Source: Aestuariivita sp. (GTDB taxonomy: Bacteria > Pseudomonadota > Alphaproteobacteria > Rhodobacterales > Rhodobacteraceae). From it: a stretch of 64,000 bases of DNA. The notes beneath the pieces were generated by a model, which saw nothing but the letters and a program-made list of their open reading frames with translations, searched no databases and had not been told where the DNA came from. This document shows positions 43,574-51,379 of this stretch, in pieces. The stretch covers positions 1 through 64,000 of the forward strand of contig NZ_JAAWWD010000039.1 in the NCBI RefSeq assembly GCF_021404545.1. The letters are read 5' to 3'. Each line of letters begins with the position of its first letter. Position 1 is the first letter of the stretch. Position numbers and translations under genes: made by a program.

Positions 43574-44923
43574 ATGGCGGAGCAAAAGACGGACGGGGCA
43601 CGCATGGATATCTCCCATTTACCCACGATACGGGTCGCAACCTCGGATCTGAACGGCCAGATGCGGGGCAAACGGCTGCCCGGATCATATGCCGGGAAAC
43701 TGGGCGACGGGGCGGTGCGCATGCCGTTGTCGTCCGTGAACGTGGATCTGTGGGGGGCCGATATCGAGGACAGCCCGCTGGTGTTTGACAGCGGTGACGC
43801 GGACGGCGTGATGCGGCCCACCGATCGCGGACCGGTTCCGATGCCCTGGCTTGCCGCGCCCAGCGCGCTGGTGCCGCTGTGGATGCATCATGACGATGAC
43901 ACTCCATTCGCAGGCGATCCGCGCCATGCTCTGGCCCGTATCGACGCGCGGTTCCGGGCCAGGGGCTGGGCTGTGATGGCCGCGACCGAGCTGGAATTCA
44001 CGCTGGTCGATGACCGGAGCGATGCTCTGGCCCATCCGCCGCACCCCCAGACCGGGCGGGCGCTGGCGGGCGAGGCGATCCTGTCGGTGCGCCAGCTTGA
44101 TGCGTTCGACGGGTTCTTCACCGATCTTTATGCAGGTGCGGAGGCAATGGATATCCCCGCACAGGCCGCCATTTCCGAAAGCGGTATCGGCCAGTTCGAG
44201 ATCAACCTGACCCATCAGCCGCTGATGCGGGCGGCCGATGACGCCTGGCTTTTCAAGACGCTGGTCAAGGGAATGGCGCGCAAGCACGGGCTGGCCGCGA
44301 CATTTATGGCCAAGCCTTTTGCGGATGATGCCGGCAATGGCATGCATGTCCATTTCTCGGTGGTGGATGGTGCCGGGCACAATGTGTTCGACGATGGCGG
44401 GCCGAAGGGCACCGCGCTTTTGCGCCAGGCGGTTGCGGGCTGTCTGGCGGCAATGCCCGCCAGTACGCTGATCTTTGCGCCGCACTTGAATTCCTATACC
44501 CGGCTGGTGCCGGGCGCCCATGCGCCTACCGGGGCGACCTGGGCCTATGAAAACCGCACGGCGGCCATTCGTATCCCCGGCGGCGCTCCTGCCGCGCGGC
44601 GTATCGAGCATCGGACGGCGGGCGGCGACATCAACCCCTATCTGATGCTGACCGCCGTGGTGGGGGCAGCGCTGGAGGGGATCGAAGCAGAGCTGACGCC
44701 ACCCGAGCCAATCACCGGCAACGCCTATGCGGCGTCGGGTGTGCCGCAACTGGCCGACGACATGGGCGCGGCAATTGACGCGCTGGCCGCAGATGCGATG
44801 CTGGCACGGATTTTCCCGTCTGCCCTCATCGACAATCTGTGCCGGACCAAACGACAGGAGATCGCGCGTTTCTCGACCATAGACCCGGCCCTGCACTGGC
44901 AAACTTACCTCGAGGCGGTCTGA
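43574..44923 (+). CDS. Glutamine synthetase family protein (gamma-glutamyl ligase type), first
   Basis: The open frame gives 449 residues from the ATG at 43574; the ATG at 43604 (MDISHLPTIRV) is better supported by GGACGGGG upstream and by family starts. The catalytic beta-grasp and GS fold show TELEFTLVDD (metal site), ESGIGQFEINL, GMHVHFSVVD, NSYTRLVPGAHAPTG, WAYENRTAAIRIPGG and EHRTAGGDINPYLML. Glutamine synthetase proper has similar motifs, but the family contains ligases that attach glutamate to amines, and the cluster content favours that. It directly follows the ABC transporter, separated by 34 bases. Confidence 0.88.
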   Translation: MAEQKTDGARMDISHLPTIRVATSDLNGQMRGKRLPGSYAGKLGDGAVRMPLSSVNVDLWGADIEDSPLVFDSGDADGVMRPTDRGPVPMPWLAAPSALVPLWMHHDDDTPFAGDPRHALARIDARFRARGWAVMAATELEFTLVDDRSDALAHPPHPQTGRALAGEAILSVRQLDAFDGFFTDLYAGAEAMDIPAQAAISESGIGQFEINLTHQPLMRAADDAWLFKTLVKGMARKHGLAATFMAKPFADDAGNGMHVHFSVVDGAGHNVFDDGGPKGTALLRQAVAGCLAAMPASTLIFAPHLNSYTRLVPGAHAPTGATWAYENRTAAIRIPGGAPAARRIEHRTAGGDINPYLMLTAVVGAALEGIEAELTPPEPITGNAYAASGVPQLADDMGAAIDALAADAMLARIFPSALIDNLCRTKRQEIARFSTIDPALHWQTYLEAV

Positions 44924-44949
44924 CCCCTTGCCCAAGGGATGGTCTTTGT

Positions 44950-44975
44950 CATAATTTGAATTTGATCAAATTATG
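44950..44975. promoter_or_regulatory. AT-rich inverted repeat upstream of the amidotransferase gene
   Basis: CATAATTTGA (44950-44959) and TCAAATTATG (44966-44975) form a perfect 10-bp dyad with a six-base spacer, and AATTTGATCAAATT (44959-44972) is itself a perfect palindrome. It stands out in a GC-rich neighbourhood and lies only nine bases before the amidotransferase start, so it likely is an operator for an internal promoter. Confidence 0.6.
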
Positions 44976-44983
44976 GGTGAGCG

Positions 44984-45664
44984 ATGAAAATCGGTATTCT
45001 GCAGACCGGTCACGCGCCAAAAGAGCTGTTGGAGCCACTGGGCGATTACACCGACATGTTCCAGAAGATGCTGGACGGGCACGGGTTCGGCTTTGAGACA
45101 TGGGATGTCGTGGACATGGACTTTCCCGATGGGCCTGATGCCGCCGATGGCTGGCTGATCACCGGGTCCAAACATGGCACCTACGAAGATCTGCCATGGA
45201 TCCCGAAGCTGGAGGCGCTGATCCGGGAGATCCATGCGCAAAGGCGCCCCATGGTCGGGGTCTGTTTCGGACATCAGATCATTGCGCAAGCGCTGGGGGG
45301 GCGGGTGATCAAGTATCCCGAAGGCTGGTCCGTGGGCGTGACCGATTACATGCTTGCGGGCAAACCCGTGGCTCTGAATGCGTGGCATCAGGATCAAGTG
45401 GTCGAGCGGCCCGCAGAAGCGCGCGTGGCCGGTTCAAGCGGTTTTTGCGAGAATGCCTTTCTGGCCTATGGCGATCATATCTGGACGGTCCAGGCCCACC
45501 CTGAATTCGGTCCCGCCTTTATCGACGGCCTGATCAAGGGCCGGGGCAAGGGCGTGGTGCCCGACACCCAACTGGCCGAAGCGGCCGCCAATCTGAACGG
45601 CCCGACGCAGAATGCCGAAATGGCCGCATTCATGGCCGAGTTCTTTAAGAAAGCGAGGGCCTGA
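44984..45664 (+). CDS. Type 1 glutamine amidotransferase-like hydrolase
   Basis: The 226-residue protein is a class I glutaminase: GWLITGSKHGTYED, VGVCFGHQIIAQALGG with the nucleophile C94, and WTVQAHPEFG with the catalytic histidine. The domain is similar to gamma-glutamyl-GABA hydrolase (PuuD) and to GMP synthase-like amidotransferases. Between two GS-like genes it may release glutamate from a gamma-glutamylated product. Its end overlaps the start of the next GS-like gene by one base (GATGG within CTGATGG), so they are translationally linked. Confidence 0.88.
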   Translation: MKIGILQTGHAPKELLEPLGDYTDMFQKMLDGHGFGFETWDVVDMDFPDGPDAADGWLITGSKHGTYEDLPWIPKLEALIREIHAQRRPMVGVCFGHQIIAQALGGRVIKYPEGWSVGVTDYMLAGKPVALNAWHQDQVVERPAEARVAGSSGFCENAFLAYGDHIWTVQAHPEFGPAFIDGLIKGRGKGVVPDTQLAEAAANLNGPTQNAEMAAFMAEFFKKARA

Positions 45665-47028
45665 TGGCCAAGGATTGGATCACGCACCTGCCTGAAGCCG
45701 CACAAAGCTATCTTGAAGGGCGCAGGCTGGATGAGGTGGAATGCATCATCTCGGACCTGCCCGGCATCGCGCGCGGCAAGGCGGTGCCCGCGTCGAAATT
45801 CGCGCGGCAGGAATACTTTCACCTGCCGGATTCGATCTTTTACCAGACGATCACCGGGGATTGGGGAGAGGCCGCGGGCGAAGAAGGCTTCATCGAGCGC
45901 GACATGATCCTCAAGCCCGATATGTCCACGGCCAGTGCCGCCCCCTGGACCGGCGACTGGACCTTGCAGGTGATCCATGACGCCTATGACCGCGAGGGCG
46001 CGCCGATCGAGTTTGCCCCCCGCAACGTGTTGAAACGGGTGGTCGAGCTTTATGCGCGAAAGGGCTGGACCCCGGTGGTGGCGCCGGAAATGGAGTTCTT
46101 TCTGGTCGCCCGCAACCGCGATCCGGCCAAGGAGATCGAGCCGATGATGGGCCGTTCTGGCCGTCCGGCAGCCGCACGCCAGGCCTATTCGATGACCGCC
46201 GTGGACGAGTTCGGCCCGGTCATCGACGACATTTACGACTTTGCCGAGGCGCAGGGCTTCGAGATCGACGGCATCACCCAGGAGGGCGGGGCCGGCCAGT
46301 TGGAAATCAACCTGCGGCATGGCGATCCGGTCAAGCTGGCCGATGAGGTCTTTTACTTCAAACGGCTGATCCGGGAGGCCGCGCTGCGCCATGATTGTTT
46401 TGCGACCTTCATGGCCAAGCCAATTGCCGATGAGCCGGGATCGGCGATGCATATCCACCATTCGGTGCTGGAGACGGAGACCGGCCGCAACATTTTCTCC
46501 GGGCCGCAAGGCGGAGAGACGGATGCGTTTTTCTATTTCATCGGGGGCTTGCAGAACCACATGCCCGCCGCCATCGCGGTGATGGCGCCCTATGTGAACA
46601 GCTACCGGCGGTTTGTGCGCGATCACGCGGCCCCGATTAACCTGGAATGGGGCCGCGACAACCGCACGACGGGCATCCGCGTGCCGCTCTCTGGGCCTGA
46701 GGCGCGGCGCGTCGAAAACCGGATCGCGGGGATGGACTGCAACCCTTACCTGGGTATCGCCGCCAGCCTCGCCTGTGGCTATCTGGGCCTGGTCAACGAA
46801 GAGCGCCCCGACAAGAGCTTCAAGGGTGATGCCTATGAAGACAGCGAGGGCGACCTGCCCCGCATCATGGGTGAGGCGCTGAGCATTTTTGAAGAGGCGC
46901 CTGAATTACACGACGTTCTGGGACCGGAGTTCGCGCGGGTCTATTCGATCGTGAAACGGGCCGAGTACGAGGAGTTCCTGCAGGTGATCTCTCCGTGGGA
47001 GCGGGAGCATCTTTTGTTGAATGTCTGA
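45664..47028 (+). CDS. Glutamine synthetase family protein (PuuA-like), second
   Basis: This 454-residue protein begins MAKDWITHLPEAAQSYLEGR and shows GS blocks: CIISDLPGIARGKAVP, PEMEFFLVARNRDP, TQEGGAGQLEINLRHGD, SAMHIHHSVLE, NSYRRFVRDHAAPINLEWGRDNRTTGIRVPLSGPEARRVENRIAGMDCNPYLGI. The metal-ligand glutamates and histidines are present. It is likely to condense glutamate with an amine such as putrescine or another diamine. Being the second such ligase in one cluster suggests that the two have different amines or form a hetero-oligomer. Confidence 0.9.
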   Translation: MAKDWITHLPEAAQSYLEGRRLDEVECIISDLPGIARGKAVPASKFARQEYFHLPDSIFYQTITGDWGEAAGEEGFIERDMILKPDMSTASAAPWTGDWTLQVIHDAYDREGAPIEFAPRNVLKRVVELYARKGWTPVVAPEMEFFLVARNRDPAKEIEPMMGRSGRPAAARQAYSMTAVDEFGPVIDDIYDFAEAQGFEIDGITQEGGAGQLEINLRHGDPVKLADEVFYFKRLIREAALRHDCFATFMAKPIADEPGSAMHIHHSVLETETGRNIFSGPQGGETDAFFYFIGGLQNHMPAAIAVMAPYVNSYRRFVRDHAAPINLEWGRDNRTTGIRVPLSGPEARRVENRIAGMDCNPYLGIAASLACGYLGLVNEERPDKSFKGDAYEDSEGDLPRIMGEALSIFEEAPELHDVLGPEFARVYSIVKRAEYEEFLQVISPWEREHLLLNV

Positions 47029-47085
47029 GCGGGTGGCGGAGGTCGTGTTGCGTATTTTTGGCAAGAAGAAGCACGGGGGCACGCG

Positions 47086-48390
47086 GTGAACCTGCTTTAT
47101 GCCAATGATCAGGCGGGGACATATCCGCGAAGCTGGTATGCGGCGACGGCGCAGGCCGCGCCGGAGCGGGCCCGGCTGGACGCAGATATCAAGGTCGATG
47201 TCTGTGTTGTCGGCGCCGGATATACCGGCCTGTCGGCAGCGCTGCATCTGGCCCAGGCGGGCCTTTCGGTTGCGGTGCTGGAGGCACATCGTGCGGGCTT
47301 TGGTGCATCGGGGCGCAATGGCGGGCAGTTGGGGTCGGGCCAGCGCGCCGATCAGGATAGTCTGGACAAGATGGTCGGGCGCGATGACGCCGACAAACTC
47401 TGGCGCCTGGCCGAAGAGGCGAAGGATCTGGTCAAGGATCTGATCCAGCGACACCGGATCGACTGCGATCTGAAACCCGGGGTGGCCAACACCGGCTTTT
47501 CCAAGGCCGAGATGGACGAGTTGCACGATTACGCCGAGCGGGTGCAGGTCCGCTATGGCTATGACCAGGTGGAACTGCTGGACCCTGCGGCCTTTGCCGC
47601 CGTTTGCCCGTCTCCGGCCTATCATGGCGGCACGCTGGATATGGGCGCGGCGCATCTGCATCCTCTGAACTATGCGCTGGGGCTGGCGCGCGCGGCCGAG
47701 GCGGCGGGCGTACGGATCTATGAGGGCACGGAAGTCCTTGATATCGACGGCGGGTCGCCCGCAGGTCTGCGCACGGGCCAAGGGCGTGTCACAGCGGATC
47801 ATGTGATCCTGGCCTGTAATGGCTATCTTGGCGGGCTGAACCGGCAGGTGGCCGCACGGGTGATGCCGATCAACAATTTCATCGCAGCGACGGAGCCGTT
47901 GGGTGACGAGGCCGGGCGTGTGCTGGCCCGGGACGTGGCGGTCGCCGACAGCAAGTTCGTGGTGAACTATTTCCGTCTCAGCGGTGACCGAAGGTTGCTT
48001 TTCGGCGGCGGCGAGACTTATGGCTATCGCTTTCCGCGCGATATCGCGGCGCTGGTGCGCAAACCGATGACAGAGATCTTCCCGCATCTGCGGGATGTGA
48101 AGATTGACTATGCCTGGGGCGGCACGCTGGCGATCACCATGAAACGCCTGCCGTATCTGGCGCGGCTGGCGCCCAACATCCTGACCGCTTCCGGCTATTC
48201 CGGGCATGGTGTGGGCACCGCCACCCATGCGGGGCAATTAATGGCCCGCGCGATCCAAGGCGAGGTTGAGGGCTTTGACACAATGGCGCGCCTGCCGTCC
48301 GCCCCATTTCCCGGCGGGCCGAAGCTGCGCTCCCCGCTGCTGGTGCTGGCAATGAGCTGGTACGCGTTGCGCGACCGGCTGGGCCTTTAG
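47086..48390 (+). CDS. FAD-dependent oxidoreductase, DadA/PuuB type
   Basis: The GTG at 47086 follows GGGGGCACGC and starts 434 residues. The Rossmann FAD-binding motif is DVCVVGAGYTGLSAALHLAQAG near 36-58, followed by FGASGRNGGQLGSG. It also has VILACNGYLGGLN, TEPLGDEAGR and the C-terminal GYSGHGVGTATHAGQLMARAI with the FAD-contacting G-x-G-x3-T/A. Such enzymes oxidise secondary or gamma-glutamylated amines, giving aldehydes. In the Puu route it would oxidise the ligase product. It follows the second GS-like gene by 57 bases. Confidence 0.9.
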   Translation: MNLLYANDQAGTYPRSWYAATAQAAPERARLDADIKVDVCVVGAGYTGLSAALHLAQAGLSVAVLEAHRAGFGASGRNGGQLGSGQRADQDSLDKMVGRDDADKLWRLAEEAKDLVKDLIQRHRIDCDLKPGVANTGFSKAEMDELHDYAERVQVRYGYDQVELLDPAAFAAVCPSPAYHGGTLDMGAAHLHPLNYALGLARAAEAAGVRIYEGTEVLDIDGGSPAGLRTGQGRVTADHVILACNGYLGGLNRQVAARVMPINNFIAATEPLGDEAGRVLARDVAVADSKFVVNYFRLSGDRRLLFGGGETYGYRFPRDIAALVRKPMTEIFPHLRDVKIDYAWGGTLAITMKRLPYLARLAPNILTASGYSGHGVGTATHAGQLMARAIQGEVEGFDTMARLPSAPFPGGPKLRSPLLVLAMSWYALRDRLGL

Positions 48391-48510
48391 GCTCAGGCGG
48401 CCTCTCTTCACGACAGGTTTGTGAAAATCCGCGCTGCCGCGGGGTTGGGGCTTTTGTCATCCGCAGTTCTGATTTATATTTCTGGAAACTCTGATTAAGG
48501 AAATCCGAAT

Positions 48511-49701
48511 ATGCGACAGGCACCCGATGTCCATCAGGCTGAACCCATCCCCGAGGCTGCCCGCGCCGGGCTTGAGGCGCTTTTGCAGTCGGGTGATCTT
48601 TTTCGCTATACCGCGCCTGAAAACGCACCGGTCTCTCTGCTGGAGGCGGAATTTGCCGAACGGATCGGCGCGACATACGCGCTTGCCGTCTCATCCTGTT
48701 CTGCCGCGCTGTTTTTGTCGCTCAAGGCGCTTGGTCTGCCGCGCGACGCGCGTGTCCTGATCCCGGGTTTTACCTTTGCGGCGGTGCCGTCCTCGGTGGT
48801 GCATGCCGATTGCATCCCCGTCCTGTGCGAGGTGGGTGAGAATTACCGCGTCGATCTGGCGGATTTCGAGGCCAAGCTGGACACCGTGCAGGCGGTGATC
48901 ATCAGCCATATGCGTGGTCACACCAGCGATATGGACGCCATCATGGGCTTGTGCGATGCGCGGGGCATTCCGGTGATCGAAGATGCCGCGCATTCGCTGG
49001 GCACCACCTGGAACGGGCGCAATATCGGTACGATTGGCAAGATCGGCTGTTTCTCGTTTCAATCCTACAAGATGATCAACGCGGGTGAAGGCGGCATCCT
49101 GATCACGGATGATGCCGATCTGGTGGGGCGCGCGATCATCATGTCGGGCGCCTATGAGCATAATTGGAAAAAGCACCCCGTGTTGCAGGACGCCTTTGCC
49201 CGCTGGCAGAACCAGTTGCCGCTTTATAATCTGCGGATGTCGAACCTTTCCGCTGTGGTGATCCGCCCGCAATTGCCGGAACTGGCGCGCCGGGTGCGCG
49301 ACGGACGGGCCAATCATGACTATGTCGCAGAACGGCTTGAAGCGTCGCCATATGTCACGGTCCCTGCCCCTCTGGCACCGGAACAGCGCGCGCCGGATTC
49401 CATTCAGTTCAACCTGTTGGGGCTGGATCAGGACGACATCCGTGCTTTTGCCGAGGCTGCCAAGACCCGAGGAGTGGCCGTGCAGGTCTTTGGGCTGTCG
49501 GCCGACAATGCGCGCGCCTTCTGGAACTGGCAGTTTCTGGGGGATCTGCCGGATCTGCCCCAGACACGCGCGATGCTGATGCGGGCTTGCGATGTGCGGC
49601 TGCCTGTCCGGCTGACCCGGGCGGAGCTGGACGCGGTGGCCGATATCCTGCTGGAGGCCTTGGCGGAGGTCACCGGACCGGTGCGCGCCTACGGTACCTG
49701 A
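48511..49701 (+). CDS. DegT/DnrJ/EryC1/StrS family aminotransferase
   Basis: The PLP aminotransferase has 396 residues, with SSCSAALFLSLKALGLPRDARVLIPGFTFAAVPSSVV and VPVIEDAAHSLGTTW-like VIEDAAHSLGTTWNGR, and the PLP lysine K187 in CFSFQSYKMINAGEGG. These proteins transfer amino groups to sugars or other carbonyls. The neighbouring amine locus could use it for a keto or aldehyde product, although most family members act on nucleotide sugars. The 120-base gap upstream contains AT-rich stretches, so it may have its own promoter. The downstream gap 49702-49982 has no recognised gene. Confidence 0.88.
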   Translation: MRQAPDVHQAEPIPEAARAGLEALLQSGDLFRYTAPENAPVSLLEAEFAERIGATYALAVSSCSAALFLSLKALGLPRDARVLIPGFTFAAVPSSVVHADCIPVLCEVGENYRVDLADFEAKLDTVQAVIISHMRGHTSDMDAIMGLCDARGIPVIEDAAHSLGTTWNGRNIGTIGKIGCFSFQSYKMINAGEGGILITDDADLVGRAIIMSGAYEHNWKKHPVLQDAFARWQNQLPLYNLRMSNLSAVVIRPQLPELARRVRDGRANHDYVAERLEASPYVTVPAPLAPEQRAPDSIQFNLLGLDQDDIRAFAEAAKTRGVAVQVFGLSADNARAFWNWQFLGDLPDLPQTRAMLMRACDVRLPVRLTRAELDAVADILLEALAEVTGPVRAYGT

Positions 49702-49982
49702 GGGGGTCTGTCATCTATGGGGCTGACGCGACACCACGGCGGTCGGGGGCGATCCGAGCGATCGAATGGAACACCCAAAGTCCAGGCCGCCGTGATCCGA
49801 TCGACAAGGATCGCATCAGTGGCCGCAGTCCGTTTTTCCAGGCACTGCAGGTGCGTGCCAGACAGGCGCGCCGGTTGAGAATGACGTCTTGACCTTGACC
49901 GGAGACACCCCGCATCGGCTGTCGCGATGTAAGCGCCAGGTTTCAGACGGGGACGGGTGATGCAGGTTTCGGTCGGGACGCT

Positions 49983-50546
49983 TTAGCTGAGTTTCGACAG
50001 TTTTTGCTGCAAGTCGGCAAGCTGCTTTTTGATGTCGTCGAGATCTTCGCCCGTGGCCTCGTCATCGGCCTGGACCTCGGGGGCCGGACCGGATGGCCCC
50101 CATTTGCCGGCCATCGCCCCCGTCATCGCCTTGATGAACGCTTCTTGCTGGGCCTGAATTGCCTCGAACCCGGGCATTTTCGACATCGGATTCATCGCCG
50201 TCATATTCTCGACCATCTTGGACTGGCTTTCGCGCAGCATCGCGAACGAGCTTTGCAGGAATTGCGGCATCATCCCGCCCCCGGGGATCATATAGCTGCG
50301 CACCAGATCGTTGAGCACGTTGACAGGCAGCACATTCTCGCCCCGGCTTTCGTGTTCGGCAATGATTTGCAGCAGGTATTGCCGGGTCAGATCGTCCCCG
50401 GATTTCAGATCGACGATCTGCACCTCACGGCCATCTCGAATAAACCCCGCGATATCTTCGAGTGTCACGTAATCGCTGGTCTCGGTGTTATAGAGACGCC
50501 GACTGGCATAACGCTTGATCAGCAGGGGTTTTTGTTCTTCGGCCAT
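49983..50546 (-). CDS. phaR: Polyhydroxyalkanoate synthesis repressor PhaR
   Basis: PhaR binds PHA granules and DNA, repressing phasin and other pha genes until granules form. The ATG at 50546 (eight bases after GGGGAG) gives 187 residues. The N-terminal DNA-binding domain is textbook: LLIKRYASRRLYNTETSDYVTLEDIAGFIRDG, followed by DLTRQYLLQIIAEHESRG. The central PHA-binding part is methionine rich (MIPGGGMMPQFLQSSFAML) and the C terminus is a charged coil. It lies in the same orientation as phaP and phaC. Confidence 0.95.
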   Translation of the reverse strand: MAEEQKPLLIKRYASRRLYNTETSDYVTLEDIAGFIRDGREVQIVDLKSGDDLTRQYLLQIIAEHESRGENVLPVNVLNDLVRSYMIPGGGMMPQFLQSSFAMLRESQSKMVENMTAMNPMSKMPGFEAIQAQQEAFIKAMTGAMAGKWGPSGPAPEVQADDEATGEDLDDIKKQLADLQQKLSKLS

Positions 50547-50567
50547 GTCTTTCACTCCCCGGACATG

Positions 50568-50578
50568 ATGCAGTGCAG
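50568..50578. promoter_or_regulatory. Near-consensus PhaR box before phaR
   Basis: ATGC-AGT-GCAG matches the CTGC-N3-GCAG pattern of PhaR sites at seven of eight fixed bases and lies 21 bases upstream of the phaR start. It suggests weak autoregulation. Confidence 0.35.
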
Positions 50579-50728
50579 CAAGCCTATGCCAGCGTTGTAG
50601 AAAAAGAAAGGGCGCTGAAATAGGTGCAAGGCGTGGCCCCGGTCCGAACCTGCGTCACGGCACTGGACCTCTGGGCCACCTAGCGGCAGGGCCCCCAAGC
50701 ATCTGTCCGAACCGCCCGACACAAAAAA

Positions 50729-50750
50729 GGACAGGTCCGAAGACCTGCCC
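50729..50750 (-). terminator. Terminator after the phasin gene
   Basis: GGACAGGTC (50729-50737) pairs with GACCTGCCC (50742-50750) with one mismatch around CGAA. On the minus strand the stem is followed by six T bases (complement of 50723-50728), ending the phaP transcript before phaR. Confidence 0.7.
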
Positions 50751-50801
50751 TTCTCGCGTTTGCACCTGGTTGGGAGGAGAGGGTGCAAATTTGAGTGTGT
50801 G

Positions 50802-51248
50802 TTACTTGGCAGTGGCTTTCTTGGCCGCCGCAGTCACCTCGGTGGTGGCTTTTTTCATGGCCGAGGCTGCGTCTTCCGACAGATCTTTGCCTGCGGCCAT
50901 CATCAGCTCGACGGTGTCCATCTGGACTTTCTTGGCGATCTCGGCGAAAGCGGCCATGTTTTCGGCGGCCACTTCAGCGGAAGCGGAGGCGAAATCGGTC
51001 ATTGCTTTGGCGTAATCGGCAGGCTCTGCCTTGGCTTTGGACATCTCGCCCATTTTGGCGATGGTGTCTTTGGTCCATTTGCTGGAAATCTCGGCCGATT
51101 TTTCGGCAGCTTCCAGAGCAACGCCCGACAGTTTCTCGTTCAGTGTCGCGGTGGTCTTGAACGCGTCTTCCATTGCGGCTGTATCAACCGGGAATGCGCC
51201 CATCATGTCTTTCATCACAGCGGTGAAATCTTGTGTGGTCTTAGCCAT
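50802..51248 (-). CDS. phaP: Phasin family protein
   Basis: The 148-residue protein is almost all alpha-helix and rich in alanine, lysine and glutamate: MAKTTQDFTAVMKDMMGAFP, TAAMEDAFKTTATLNEKLSGVALEAAEKSAEISSKWTKDTI, FASASAEVAAENMAAFAEIAKKVQMDTVELM. This is the composition and length of phasins, which coat PHA granules and control their size. It ends in an alanine-lysine rich tail. AAAGGAACGG precedes the ATG. The gene is controlled, by inference, by PhaR through the double box at 51313-51356. Confidence 0.92.
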   Translation of the reverse strand: MAKTTQDFTAVMKDMMGAFPVDTAAMEDAFKTTATLNEKLSGVALEAAEKSAEISSKWTKDTIAKMGEMSKAKAEPADYAKAMTDFASASAEVAAENMAAFAEIAKKVQMDTVELMMAAGKDLSEDAASAMKKATTEVTAAAKKATAK

Positions 51249-51312
51249 TGATCCGTTCCTTTCGTGCGCCTTGCGGGCCCACCCCGCTCCTTGCGTCTGA
51301 AATGAATATGTA

Positions 51313-51356
51313 TTCTGCGGTGCAGCATTTCAAGTATTTTTTGCTGCACCGCAGAA
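51313..51356. promoter_or_regulatory. Double PhaR operator upstream of phaP
   Basis: TTCTGCGGTGCAGCA (51313-51327) and TGCTGCACCGCAGAA (51342-51356) are perfect 15-bp inverted arms with a 14-base spacer. Each contains a CTGC-N3-GCAG unit (51315-51325 and 51344-51354), the form reported for PhaR binding in related Paracoccus and Rhodobacter. The two unit centres are 29 bases apart, close to three helical turns, so two PhaR dimers may bind on one face. Confidence 0.75.
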
Positions 51357-51379
51357 AAATCTACGAAAATCTTTTGAAA

